Assembly: GCA_029204225.1 (NCBI GenBank)
Contig: CM055092.1
Location: 82,738,212 to 82,802,211, forward strand
Length of the DNA stretch: 64,000 nt
Direction: 5' to 3'
Source: Diphasiastrum complanatum
Taxonomy: Eukaryota > Streptophyta > Lycopodiopsida > Lycopodiales > Lycopodiaceae
The notes under the pieces are model-generated. The model was not told the DNA's origin. It ran no database searches and saw only the letters and a program-made list of their open reading frames with translations. Position numbers and translations under genes: made by a program. Below, in pieces: positions 11,001-23,152 of the stretch. The first letter of the stretch is position 1; each line of letters starts with the position of its first letter.

Positions 11001-13180
11001 CAGAATCACTCTGAGAATCAGCATGCAACTAATCCACACTCAAAAAAAATCATTCAATTATTCATTCATCTTTGCAAACACACAAATGTATACAACATCG
11101 CATTTTTTATATCAACATAAGAACTTATTATTATTATTTTAATATCCATTTTTTGATATCAGTGTTTGTAAATTCATATTTGGATATTATTTATTTGAGA
11201 TCAACACATTTTAAATCTAATTCAAATGCATCATAATTTGACATAATGATCATTTCATTATTAGCTTGAACTTATTTGCAACTCAAATAAAAATCTCATT
11301 TACTCCTAGATTAATCAAAGAACCATTTTTTTATGAACATATTATTCATTATAGATCTTTTTTTGTTTTAAAACACAATTTTCTTTTGCCACACGTGATC
11401 AACTCTTGGAGTTATAGATAGTTGTACCATAGTTTTATCAAGCTAAATTTGAGAACTGTGAAATTGGCAAATATTAGTTTGATAAACATATAGTTTATTG
11501 TACATTTGTAATTCACATGTGTGTGAGCATGTTTGCATGTGTGAGGAATAGGCCTAGGTAGTTAGGTCCTAATCATAGGAGTTAGACAAGAAGTTTGGTC
11601 AAGTTTCCTAAAGTACAGGAGCTACCTCCAAAAATCGAGGAAGTTGGTGTTGATCTAGCTTCCATAGATGGTATACCTAATGGTTAGGTCAAATTGACTT
11701 GTGTAGGTCACCCTAAAGACTTTTTGGTACCTGAAAACATGATGCACCTGATTAGCCAACCAAGGATAGTATCCTTCTTGTACTTGCATTTATCATTCAA
11801 TCAATGTGGGAGAGATCGTGATTTTGGAGCACCTAACAATTTTGAGTTTTTACACCATTTGTTTTGAGATTTTTTTATGTGAATGCAATCCAAACTTAGT
11901 AAAGTTAATTCTCTATTACTAGGTTGTACTATAGACCGTACTTCACATGTGTGGTATTTTGATCAAAATTAGATAGTTCTTGCTTGATTAGATCAAAATT
12001 GTCAATCTAGATCAAGATTTGAGTACCAGTTTTGCAATAGATTGATTAATCATTAGAGAAAAAATGGACAAAAAGATAGTCTTATAAGAAATGACACATA
12101 GGAGAGAGATAAATAGATAAAAGTAATCAAAATAAAGTATTTTCCACTTCTATGTGCATCTGCTCACACTATTTTCAATGCAAACCATTCGAACTACTGT
12201 AGTTACATCAGAAAAATGCTTAACCACAATTCAAACGTCAAAATACTTCCCTCCCAAAATCTAGAATATTTCAATGAACAATATGAAACGTTTCGTTCGA
12301 TATTTGACTGTTTCTTGTTTCTGGTTAGCACTTGGGTTGGTCGAGATGGTAACGGAGTGGCGACTGGGTTGAGATGGTGATGGAGGGAGGTGCAGACGAT
12401 GGGTAAACTGTGCATAGAGGAGGATGTTGAAAGATCTGAGATTGTATGTAGGACGTGTGGAGGGTGGTTGCAGGCCGTTATGGGCTGTGAATAGATCTTG
12501 AAATGTACTACGTTTCTTGGATGGATTTGATCAGGGGTAGTGTTGCAGCATTGATTATTTTAGAATGTGAGTGGACAAGTGGCAACAGGCCAAATGTTTA
12601 CAGATTCTCTACTTCAGAATCAATTGGCTTTTCTTTCTTTCTCGTTCTGGTTCTTTATTCTAGTTCCAAAACAGTTTTGAGGTGGGTTTCATCTGTTATC
12701 AAACTTCGTGAGCATTTATTATATGTGCTCTTGTTATTACAATGCCCAAACCAGACAGAATGGACTGATTAACGTTGTAGTATTGTCCTGCTTGTCAGAG
12801 GACACTCAGGTTTGTCACTCTTGCATTGAAGCACATGCATAAACGACTATATTCAATCAAGCATGCATGCCAAAACGTTCAACCATCATATCATCATGCA
12901 AAACCATTCAAGAATGACTAAAATCCTACTCTAATGTTGCAAAAATGAGTTGCAATCTAATCCTAAACACTACTATACTTGCATAAATCCACAAAACAAG
13001 AAACAAGAAACTATTCTACAGCATTTTAGATGTCCAAGAATCAAAAAACATCAAGAACTGGATTGTAAGAGGATATGCAAGAATTACACCACAAATTTAG
13101 TCTATTTAGTTTTACCTGAATGCTGATTCCTACATTAATCCACAAATAAGAAATGAAATCTAATTCACTCTACGAAAGCA
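8075..13180. other. AT-rich intergenic DNA without recognisable genes
   Basis: About 5 kb of A/T-rich sequence, pyrimidine-rich on the plus strand up to about 11 kb. Reading frames are short and match no family I know. No LTR pair, tRNA or long tandem array was seen. From 11.5 to 12.8 kb the base composition is less extreme but still uninformative. Confidence 0.5.
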
Positions 13181-13642
13181 AACAAACTAATCCACTCTAC
13201 TATCCACAACCACACACAAAGGATGAAAGAGCATGATCATAAGAGCATCACTCAAGAAAACTGCCATGATCAAGGAGCTTAGTGTTGTATCAAAGTCATG
13301 GAGGCTCTTCTCATTTGGACATGGAGTAGATACAATGCATAAAAAACTCCTCTTCTTGAAGAGGGAGTCTCTTAAATAAGCAGGAGAGCTCCTTAGGTGG
13401 CATCCTAGTGGCATTTCCACATTACACAAATTACAAGTGGAATAATGCTCTCCACTAGACGTCATCATCAAAAGGTGGCTCACTCTACTTTCTTTAAGAG
13501 GGGTCTACTTGCATTTATTACTTTGCCTAGAGATACTAGTTCCTACATGGTCATTCCATCTTCCGGGATTCACCATGAGGCTTACACAGATCTTGCTTGT
13601 CATTCCTAAGTAGCATTGCTCGGCTCTCAGTCTTCGTTCGTC

Positions 13643-14125
13643 TCATCTTCTCAGAGACCTCTTCGGTCTAATGTGAGAAGTGCTCTTGGGTAGCTTTGGT
13701 TGAGCATCTTGGGAATTCATCAAAATCAGCCAACAGAAGCGATCTGAATTATCTCGGTACTCTTTCTTTGCATACTTCCAGTTCTCTTTCTCCACGTAGG
13801 AAGACCTGGCTCTCTCATCTTTCATTGCATCTCGGATCTTCAATTTGTGGTGGCTCATCACAGATCTCATGCGGCTCCTCATCTCTTTCCGTGTGAATTA
13901 CATGTCCTGGGATGAGACAGGGAACTCACTACGCAGTTGGTCAATGACGCGATTCTTGCGATCACTGACATCATGCCAGTCATGAAAAATGTCTCTGAGA
14001 AAGTGTACATACATGAGCTCCCTCATGCGTGTGATGACCCTCTTACCACGGTTATTGTCAATGATGTGACCATTCATGTCTATGTCATATGACGGCAGGA
14101 TGGCAATTGGTGGAAATGTTGCCAT
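13643..14125 (-). pseudogene. Plant Transposase_24-like (Ptta/En-Spm) domain
   Basis: One minus-strand frame, broken by a single TAA, reads GKRVITRMRELMYVHFLRDI, then HDWHDVSDRKNRVIDQLRSE, a basic stretch, and ENWKYAKKEYRDNSDRF followed by NSQDAQPKLPKSTSHI. This resembles the plant domain in which a W..W..IP segment is followed by a basic helix, a W.......S.EF..RS segment and N..NR.K.P..H..GS. Such domains occur in CACTA-type transposon proteins and in stand-alone plant genes. The lone stop and lack of a Met-to-stop ORF of family length suggest a decaying copy. No CACTA termini were found nearby. Confidence 0.5.
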
Positions 14126-14374
14126 GGGAGTGTCTACGGGGGTGGCCTCTCGTATGGGAGACTGTGATTTGTAGAGACAAATTGTCTCAAAGAAATAGAG
14201 ACTTTTTCATCTTCAATCTTCACAAGGATTTTAATGATATGAAACTATGAATGGCCATTATCCTTTTTAAATATTGAATGAATTTATTGCTCTAAGGATT
14301 TGAGTGTGCATTACTACCTGTAGAACTAAGGACCCTTCTATGAGCCATGTCCGATGGTATGAATACTAACTTTT

Positions 14375-14665
14375 CTTTGAAGGTATGTGCAGGTACTCAT
14401 GAAAGTCCCTAAAGAACCAAAACAAGAATAAGAAGCCTTCTTGGCTTAAGGATTGACCTTACTTTGAAGGTGTGTGCAGGTACTCATGAAAGTGCTTGAA
14501 GGACCAGAACTGTAACAAGAAGTTTTCTAAGATTGAGATTGTTAACCAAGAAGGCTTATGACATATCTATAATGAAGGCTCAGAGGAGTTTATAAAGAAG
14601 GCTTATTTCTAAGTCTATAATGAAGGCTCAGAGGAGTCTATAAAGAACAGGACAAGGCCAAGGGA
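14375..14665. repeat. Two adjacent imperfect tandem duplications
   Basis: A block of about 95 bp containing GTGCAGGTACTCATGAAAGT and AAGAACCA/AAGGACCAGAAC occurs twice in tandem. It is followed by a 40-50-bp block (TCTATAATGAAGGCTCAGAG) also present twice. Nothing coding is recognised. They probably arose by replication slippage. Confidence 0.7.
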
Positions 14666-15104
14666 CTGATCACCCTATTGACTCTTTTCCACCATGATTG
14701 AGGATGGGCAACCTCTAGAAAAAAGTGCTAATGAAATAATGACTATTATGCAAAACAAGATGGGCATCATACTTTGGCTTTTTCTCTAGGAAGTTTGCAC
14801 TTGGGGTGAATTCCCAAGTTGTGAGAATAAAGATCTATATGAAATAAGAAGTGAAGTTTAAACGTTGTGCCACCTACCTCCACCTACTTTGCCACATGTC
14901 TTCTAGGCCATTATACACTAGAATTGGGCACCCTTCTACACCCTTACTTCACTATGTAACTCATCCTAACAACTTTCCCAAGCTAATCCACCTCACCCAT
15001 TCACCCTCTCTAACTAATACACCTCACTAATGCACTCCACTTCATCTTTAGTCCAATTGAAGTTTTCCCCACACCTCATGCACTTGTACTTGACACCTCA
15101 CTCA

Positions 15105-15215
15105 CTTTGGAATGCTTCTCCACTCTCTATATAAGAGGAAATACACCACCCTGCGAAGAGGATTCCAGGATTTTGCATCCTAGCTTTTCTCTTTTGTTTG
15201 TTCTTGTGTACAGGT
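15105..15215 (+). promoter_or_regulatory. Possible TATA-containing promoter region
   Basis: CTCTATATAAGAGG is a good plant TATA context and follows a C/T-rich stretch. A possible splice acceptor (TTGTGTACAG) lies about 85 bases downstream. No downstream coding sequence could be recognised, so this may be the promoter of a decayed LTR or simply chance. Confidence 0.25.
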
Positions 15216-16184
15216 GCTTTGGAGAAGAAGTTTGAAGCATTGGCTCGAGGAGGCTATGCTGAATTTGAAGGGGGCGATGGAGTATGGAGAATGCGAATGG
15301 AAAAGAGAGCAAGAATATTTGTGGAACAGCTCACCCGTTGCAATGGGCTGCTAGATGCAAAAATAGTCTAATAGAATATCTATGCTAAGTATAATCACAA
15401 CTTAAATGTTTTGGTGCCCAATAGGATTTTATAAATTAGTTTATACTCGCAAAAATATAGAAATGAGTACAGTCCACCGAAGAGATTAGAAATGGTTTGT
15501 GTGTGGTATTACTAAAAATGGATTTATTTAGAAGTTTAGTTCTGAAATAGATTGAAAGAGTAGTGTGACAGCGCAAGTTTCTCAGGCGTCAAAAAAAGTC
15601 ATCGTCTGATCAGAAACTGAGGAGTTGTAGATGTCCATGTTCTGATCAAAGTGAGTAACCAAGTGTGATCAAACAGCAATGAAGTGCATTCAAATCATAA
15701 CAAACATTCATCTACGTTATACACATATAGAAAAGCGTGCTCCTGCTATATTACACTGAAGCACAATAAAATAGCATTTATAACCAGAATGACGGCATAA
15801 CTGGGAGGTCTCATGGACGGAGCATCATGTAGAGTGTGCTTGGATAATCCATTTATAAATTTCATCCATGTATTAATTATAGTAAATGTTTGTCCCTAAT
15901 TAGGTAAGCCATTGTACTTGGAAGTATTTGGCTTGTGTGACAACTATACATGGTATATACGGTCAACAAATCAAGGAATGTTGACGTGGATGAGGACGTT
16001 ATAAATGTCTCAGTTTGCATTTTACGTGAAGTGGCTTTCTCTCACTTCGCAAATTTTGGGAAGTGCTTGGAATGTTCTTCGTTGAAAAAAATAGACGACA
16101 CTATTGGGATTTTTTTTCTTTTCGCAAATACTTTACTTCTTCAAAATAGTTGAAAGGAAGAAGCTGAAGGTAAGTATCATATTT

Positions 16185-16480
16185 TTTGAAAAAGTGCAAA
16201 AAAACTGACACTGTCGCATTTCGGAAAAATAGCGAAAAAGTCGACATTGTCGCATTTTGGAGAATTGCAAAAAAGCCCAACACCGTTAAAAAATAGTTGA
16301 ACTATTGAACTATACTAAAGTGTCGTATTATTTTGGAAAAAGCCGACACTGTCGCATTTCGAAAAAAAGTGAAAAAGCTGATATTGTTAAAAACATAGTT
16401 CATTTTTGTAGACTGTTGTGACACTTAGTATATTTCTACAGACTATTGCGACACTTAGTGTATTTCTGCAGACTTCTCTA
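16185..16480. repeat. TGTCGCATTT repeats and a 30-bp tandem repeat
   Basis: Four degenerate units share AAAAAGY(C/T)GACA(C/T)TGTCGCATTT plus a GGAAAAA tail at irregular spacing. At about 16410-16475 a 30-bp unit (GACACTTAGTRTATTTCTRC) repeats just over twice. Noncoding. It resembles the CpG-rich repeat at 3.1-3.4 kb. Confidence 0.6.
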
Positions 16481-16699
16481 AATGCTAATTCATGGAAGTC
16501 CTTGAAGGTGGCCAAGTCTTCGATGATCTTCAAATAATTGAACTTCACATTTGAACATGAAATATGATAGGATTGATTACCCTTTGTGTAACGAAATTTT
16601 GGCTTTTCGTTTCTGTGTTTCGATTTTAGGATCCAAAGCAAGCGACTATAGATCACAGATCATGACAAAATAAAGCAAGAAGACGACACGACAAAGAAG

Positions 16700-19650
16700 A
16701 GTGGTTTGTCGAGCGGCTTCATGAGCAAATCTGCAATCATGTCTTCAGATTTTATGTATTGAACCTTGAGCTCTCCTTTCAAGATCAAGTCTCGAATATG
16801 ATATTACTTCAGAGGTATATGTTTAAAAAACGGGACTCTGGGACAGACATATGTTACTTTGAGAATCCATCATCATCATGCATGGTTCTCTTTGTGGTAT
16901 GCCAACTGGTTCCAACATCATCTGCAACCATACTACCTTGTTTGCCATTTTTGAAACTACGACATATTCAGCTTTGCATGAGGATTGAGCCACCAAGGTT
17001 TGTTTCTTGCATGTCCAGCTGATTGTTGCTCCACACACAATCGAACATCCTCCTATCACGGACTTGTTGTCATCTTTGCAGTTCGTCCAACTTGCATCAC
17101 TGTAGTGTTGCAGTTCGAATCCTTTGCCTTCGTCTGCTTTGTAGGTTAATCCCATGTTTTGGATACCCTTCAGATATTGCAGAAGTTGCTTCGCCATTTG
17201 CCAATGTGCCATGCCAAGATTCAAAGAGAATTGGCTTAAAGCATAGACAGAGAAGGCCAAATCAAGTCTGGTACAGATTGTGAGGTACATCAGACTGCCA
17301 ATCAGGTTTTGGTAGGGTATACCTTCCATTTTCTATCTCTCATCATTTGTATTCGGACAATCATATTTCATTAGTCTGGCTCCAGCTATCATTGGTGTGG
17401 CTTTTTCTTGCAGTCCATCATTTGGTACTACTTCAATACTTTATGGGCATATTTTAACTGACTCAGATGCATTTCTCTTCTGATTCAATTTCTTTTGATT
17501 TCCAACCCAAGGCATTTTGTTGCTTCTCCTAGATCTGTGATTTCCTAACTTTTAGAAATTTGACTCTTCATTTTCTTGATTAGCATCAAGGAATTTTTCA
17601 TCATTAGAGAGTCATCTACAAATATAGTCAGAATCACAAAAAATTTCCTACTTCATTTATATAGACATTACAGTCTGGTTGTGTAGGAATGTAATCTAGA
17701 GACTTTAGAAAACCATCGGTCTTCTTATACCAAGATCGTGATGTCTGCTTTAGAACATAAATGCATCGTTGCACACGACAAACATATTGTCGATTGTCGG
17801 GGTCTTTGAATCCTTTAGGCTGCTTCATGAAGATTTCTTCTTTTAGATCTCCGTGGAGAAATATTGTCTTTACATTAATCTGGTGAATTTTCAGATTTCA
17901 TTGAGTTGCGTATGCAAGGAGCAGTCGAATGTTTGTCATTTTCACCATTGGTGAATACATGTCGAAGTAATCAATGACGTACCTTTGTGTGTAGCATTTC
18001 GCGACAAGCCTTGCTTTGTATCATCCAACAGTGCCATCTGACTTGATTTTTCTTTAATAGACCCATTTACAATCGATGATCGGGCAGTGGCTCTATGCCT
18101 CATATTGTCCATGCCTCATATTGCCTCATTGATTCGATTTCTTTTGACATTGTCTGTTTCCATAATTCACTTTATGGACTGTAGATAGCTTCTTGATATG
18201 TTGTTGGCTCTTCAGTGAAGTTGCAATATTCGAACTCTGTTTCTTCACTCCTTTGAAGGTTGTCAGTGTATCATTCTAGAGGTCTTATTTGTCTTGTCGA
18301 CCTTTTGGATTCGATTCGTTGCTGTTCGAATGTCTCTTCTTCGTCTGGTTAATCTTTGGCTTCCTGCTACTCTCGGGTATGTGGCTCGACATTTTGATTT
18401 GATGTTTGCCCTTGATTTCTCTCTCGAATTGGCAGTAGTGTGAAAGATCACATGCCCCTTTTCTTCCTTCAATCTAGGGAATGTGGACTCCTTGAACTTC
18501 ACATCTCTACTCGACACGCCTTTCTTTGTGGTTGGGTTGTAGAGTCTGTAGACTTGTGATCTGTTCGAGTATCCAACCATGATTGTCTGCTCCGCGACTT
18601 TCGTCAAGCTTGGTTCTTTGTTTCTTTGATATGTGCTTGTATGCTGCACATCCGAATACACGCACATATGATAGATTAGACTTTCTACCTATCCACATTT
18701 CGTACGGTGTTTTGTTTTCCAAGGCTGTCATTGTTGATCTGTTCTACAGGTGTACCGCTGTAGCTATTGCCTCAGCCCAAAATTGACTTGGCAATCGAGC
18801 CTATGCCATCATGAATCTGGCTCCTTCCACTAGTGTCCTATTTTTTCTTTTTGCAACACCATTATATTCGGGTGTGTATGCAGGAGTGAATTGATGCTCT
18901 ATTCCTTGTTCTTGGTAGAATCTTGAAGATTTTGTGCTCTTGTCAGCAATGCTACACTAGAAGCGGTATGGTTATGAAGATTGCTTGTGGATTTAGGTCA
19001 ACCACAGGTGGATGCAACTACTATATCTTGCGATAATCAAAGTTGCATTCGTGTCATCCAGCTGTAGTCATCAATGAATGTCAAGAAATACCTCGATCTT
19101 GAGAGCACATCAACTTTCATCGGTCCACAGACATTTGAGTGGACGAGCTCTTTAGCTCTTCTTCCCTCGTGTACGAATGGATTTCGATTCTTTTTAGTCT
19201 TTCTAAGAGGCTTCACAGAACTCAATATCGGGTCTGGATATTTTCAGACCTGTGACTATGTCCTTCTTGCTTATGTCATAGAGGCTCATCATGTTCAGAT
19301 GATACATTCTTCTATGCTAGAGTTCATCTTGGTTTTCTGATGCATTTAGTATGTTATCAGAATTGCTGATTATCTTGGCTTGGTAGAGATTGCCTTTTCT
19401 GCATCCAACTATCAGCAACTTTTTCATTGTTTTCTCGATCATCCGGCATACATTGCCATCGAATAGAACTCAATTTCCAAGATATGCCATCTTGGAAATT
19501 GATAGTAGGTCTTTTCTTAATGAGGGTACGTAGAGTGCCCATGGAAGCTCTGCTTGTCCCGATAGTGTTCGAAGTTGTAGAGTTCTGACGCCCTTGACAT
19601 TGTGTTGGCTCCCATCGCCTAGAATCACTGCTCTACAAAATGAATCAGAG
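16700..19650 (-). pseudogene. Ty1/copia element, minus strand, decayed but mostly complete pol
   Basis: From right to left on the minus strand the following can be read: protease C-terminus (VILGDGSQHNVKGVRTL, LYVPSLRKDLLSISKM), integrase N-terminal part (NPFVHEGRRAKELVHSNVCG, YFLTFIDDYSWMT), integrase tail (LENKTPYEMW, VRVFGCAAYKHI, SRDVKFKEST), reverse transcriptase pieces (QPKGFKDPDNRQYVCRV, PDCNVYINEVGNF) and RNase H (YQNLIGSLMYLTICTRLDLA, YSDASWTNCKDDNKSVIGG, KAEYVVVSKMANKVVWLQ, DMIADLLMKPLDK). The YVDD catalytic box is not intact. Many stops and frameshifts. No LTRs located. It shares its integrase family with the plus-strand element at 39.1-40.9 kb. Confidence 0.85.
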
Positions 19651-19654
19651 TCGA

Positions 19655-20387
19655 TACAGTGGTATCTTCGAACCCCTCTCAGCATTCTTCATACATCCAT
19701 CAGCAAGCCGCTATTTGGAGTGATTCAAAAAATTAGAAGATGTCGTCCATCATCAATATTCAAGCTAAGCTCACTACGATCTTGGACCTTGAAGGTTCAA
19801 ACTACTTGATTTGGAAATCGAAGACTTCACTCTTGTTGAAGGGCAAAGGTCTATAGCAATGGGTTGAACCAATAGAGAAGAAGCCAGTAGCTACTCCTGG
19901 CAAAGAACTTCGAGAATGGAGTTTAAACACGCACACGAAGACTGCATTCTACACACCTCAGCACAATGGAATAGCTGAACGAAAGAATCGTACACTTATG
20001 AAAGCTGAAAGGTGTATGATGGCTCATGTGAAAGCACCAAAACAGTTGTGGGCAGAAGCAGTGGCTACATCAAATTATCTTCAGAATCGTATTCTGAAAT
20101 CTTGAATACCGGATAAAACTCCTCATGAGATATGGTGGAAGATGAAGCCAAATCTAGCACATTTTTAGACATTTGGATGCGTAGTGTATATGCACATACC
20201 AAATAAACTGAGAAAAAAACTCGATGAAAAGATAAAACAAGATTTTTCGGTAGGATTCGAGTTACATTCATCATATTATCGTGTCTATGTACCCAAAACT
20301 GGAAGGATAAAAGTTGTTCAAGATGTTAAATTTGATGCGTCGAAATACATAGTAGATAATGATCTAGTTGGCTATGAAATAGTGTGA
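19655..20387 (+). pseudogene. Copia deletion derivative: gag start fused to integrase end
   Basis: A primer-like TGGTATC is followed by a leader nearly identical to that of the minus-strand derivative at 1.4-2.5 kb, then a gag start MSSIINIQAKLTTILD and LKGKGL. At about 19925 the frame jumps straight into the integrase end: KTAFYTPQHNGIAERKNRTL, MMAHVKAPKQLWAEAV, SNYLQNRIL, and the tail QDVKFDASKYIVDNDLVG. Gag remainder, protease, GAG-pre and the first two integrase acidic sites are deleted. It stops before reverse transcriptase. Confidence 0.8.
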
Positions 20388-20390
20388 GGC

Positions 20391-21400
20391 TCTGATAATA
20401 GTATCTACTCTAACGCAATAATAATGTATGCGCTCTACTCTTTTCCATATATGCTAAAATTCAAACAATGAACTGTCAAAAGAATGGCTCTATGATAATC
20501 TGATACACGAGTACTTCTTGTAATAAAGAATCACATCTGATTGAGTTTAACACCATTGCAAGATTACGATACTGCTTGAAAGAGGTTGATCCATCACTTT
20601 CGGTTTTGAATCGGGAGTACGTAAGCAGGGTTTTGCTTGAAGCAGTGGGAGATGGGTAGCTCACAAGAAATTACTTCACCTTGCATTCAGGTATGAAGTT
20701 TTATGAAGCTATATGGAAGGTAGTATCACCCAACACTACAATACAGTTCATATATACATATGAAACGTCACGAGTTACGTAAAATAGAAGTTATTTTTGA
20801 AGTTATGACCCGGAAAAATGCTTACATCCATGCTCTGAATCTTATAAAGTTTGGTCTTTTTTACCTTTGCAAAGCTCGAAAGTTTTTTTTTAAAAAAAGC
20901 TTAAAGTGCAGCCTGTATGAGTAAGCTAGGGATGTTCACAGAGTTTGATTTTGATGCACTTGAATGGCATGGATTTGCCCAAGCCATAAGGTGCTTGGAC
21001 TTCCAAATGTTCTGCGTGGAATGTCCTTGGGGGTAGTATGGCACGGATCGCCCTAGTACCTAGCACTGTCCTTCCAACTGAAAGGTGCATCTGAAAAAAA
21101 AATTATTGCAAAAGAAAAAAAGTAAAAGTAAAACCAGATCTTACAAGGAAGAAGGCTCGCCCTCTAGGGCAATTTTGTCCGAGGAAGACATTTGAACATA
21201 CCAATAATTATGGGTTAAAGGAGCTTAAAATTGGATATAGACATATGTTCTAAAAAAAAAGGTATCCACAAAACTAGTATATAACTAAATAATTGATATT
21301 TTGAAATATTTTCTATAGATTTAAACTTTTCGCGGGCTACATATGCGTTTAATTATAGTCTACATGACCATTCCGCCCTATCTCATGAACATAGTAGAAG
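20391..21400. other. Unassigned noncoding stretch
   Basis: No reading frame or RNA gene is recognised. Contains poly-A/poly-T runs and no clear repeat. Possibly degraded LTR sequence of the preceding copia piece. Confidence 0.4.
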
Positions 21401-21805
21401 GAGTCCAACTTCACCATCATATGCTCTATTTCACTATGCTCCCTTCCTGATCTCCTCCTACAGCTCCCTCTTTATCATCGGCAATTCGAATTTCATCGTT
21501 TGATCCATCTATTTCTGATATAGTTTCTACACTTTTCAGCGGCGGCCTCCATCGTAAGCGTATTATATGTGTTGATTAGCTTCAGTATTCTAAGCGTTGT
21601 GCTATAGCTACAAGCAAGCAAGCGTACTAATTAAGGAATACTTTTTTCGTAGCTTATCACGCAGATCGTTCATCATCTTTCCACCTTACTCTGTTTTTTT
21701 TTTCTATTTTTTGGATGACCAAAATTTTTTTAACAAGAAGCTGTCGATCTATGCGATTGTCGATTGTAATTGTTTTGTATCTTTATTCTTTGTTCTTACA
21801 AGAAG

Positions 21806-22130
21806 ATGGAAACTTTCATTGCGATAGGTGCTTTCTTGGCGTCCATTATAGTTGTAAGTTACTTTCATGTCTCGCATGCGTATGGACATTCTCATTATCA
21901 TGGATCACACTGGGAGCGAGCACATGCTACTTTCTACCGCGGCAGTGACACATCAAGCGTAATGGATAACCCTCTTTACTTTATATACACAACCTATGCA
22001 CTAAAAAACAGCAGGTCGACTACAGTAATACTGGAGCCACATTAGTTTTAGTTTGATATGTGTCGGCGGTCATTTGTTTCGTGTGTGATCAGATGAAGAC
22101 GCATGCGAATATGGCAACCTCTACATGTAG
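21806..22130 (+). pseudogene. Alpha-expansin 5' fragment (signal peptide and start of domain 1)
   Basis: From the ATG the product starts METFIAIGAFLASIIVVS, a hydrophobic signal peptide, then a His-rich linker HSHYHGSHWERAHATFYRGS. WERAHATFYRGSDTSSVM matches the expansin start W..AHATFYGGSDASGTM. A separate piece, ACEYGNLY, at about 22098-22121 matches the next family motif ACGYGNLY. Between them lie about 125 bases that could be an intron ending in GATCAG or an insertion. A TAG follows, and the sequence is cut at 22188 by the duplicated methyltransferase segment, so the catalytic-like HFD motif and domain 2 are missing. Expansins are secreted wall-loosening proteins. This copy cannot make a complete one. 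Confidence 0.75.
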
Positions 22131-22314
22131 AGTTAAACAAATACAACAGCATTAAGCCTCGTACTATTCAAAGAAGACGCCTCTTGTATAGAAATGTTTT
22201 GAGTTCGAGTTTGTTTTTCATCCTTTGTCAAGTAAACTGTGCACTTTGTTACTAGAATCGAGAACTTTCTGATCAAGTGTTCTACAGTTTGAATTTATCA
22301 TGATGAAATCTTAA

Positions 22315-22470
22315 TCTTACAGTACCTTCACCTTCGATAGTGTGAGTGCTATCGTCACCAAGATGAACATACTTCTTTGTGTTGTAAGACGTGTAGGAGT
22401 GAAAGATCTCATGATGATTGGTCATAGGTAGCTCTAGGATCTAGAAATCAAGAATTATCCAAAAATGTTT
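22315..22470 (-). pseudogene. Copia protease fragment in repeat copy 2
   Basis: Same stretch as in copy 1 (HHEIFHSYTSY-like, KKYVHLGDDSTHTIEGEG), with minor differences. It lies 3' of the methyltransferase pseudogene on the same strand, separated by AT-rich DNA. Confidence 0.6.
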
Positions 22471-23152
22471 TTTGGTTTTTGAACATGATGATAAAAAAAA
22501 AATTACATGGAGACCCATTTTTTTAATTTTTTCAAGGTTTTTAAGAAAATACCCATATTTAAAATGCTTCAAATAAAGATATTGTAATGTTAAGAAAATA
22601 TTATTTGTTGAAAGAAAATTAATCAAGCTACTAAAATTTTGTTAGTGGATTTTTATTAATAATTGTAAATTAGCATATATAAAATAATAATATTATTCAA
22701 AATAAAATCATTAGACACACAACTACTAGAATGACTATTTTTTTTATTTAAAACAAAAGTTTTAATTTTTTTTTAAAATTAAAAATTTTCTGAATTACAT
22801 TTCTTGTATAAAATAACTATTTTTTGAATTATGACAAGAATTTTAATCAGTATTTAAATCTTTACTTATATTTCAAATACCTATGTGTATTCATTGAATA
22901 TTTAAACATCAAACGATTGCAAATAAAATTATTTCCTAAAACTTATTATGAAAACACAACGAAAAATTAGAATATTAAAAACCTGATAGTTCGTTGCAAT
23001 TTTAGTTTTGCTAATATTTAAATCATTAAAAAACTACTAAATCTATTTTTTTAATACAAACCAATTTAAAAATATTAAATTAATCAAAAAAATTTCAATA
23101 TACAATATTTCATGAACTATAAATGCAATTGTTTTATACAATAAAAGAGAAT

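Noticed and set aside
8976-11142. Several 60-70-residue ORFs in AT-rich DNA
   Set aside because: Lengths fit chance, composition follows the local base bias, and no motif or splice context supports them.
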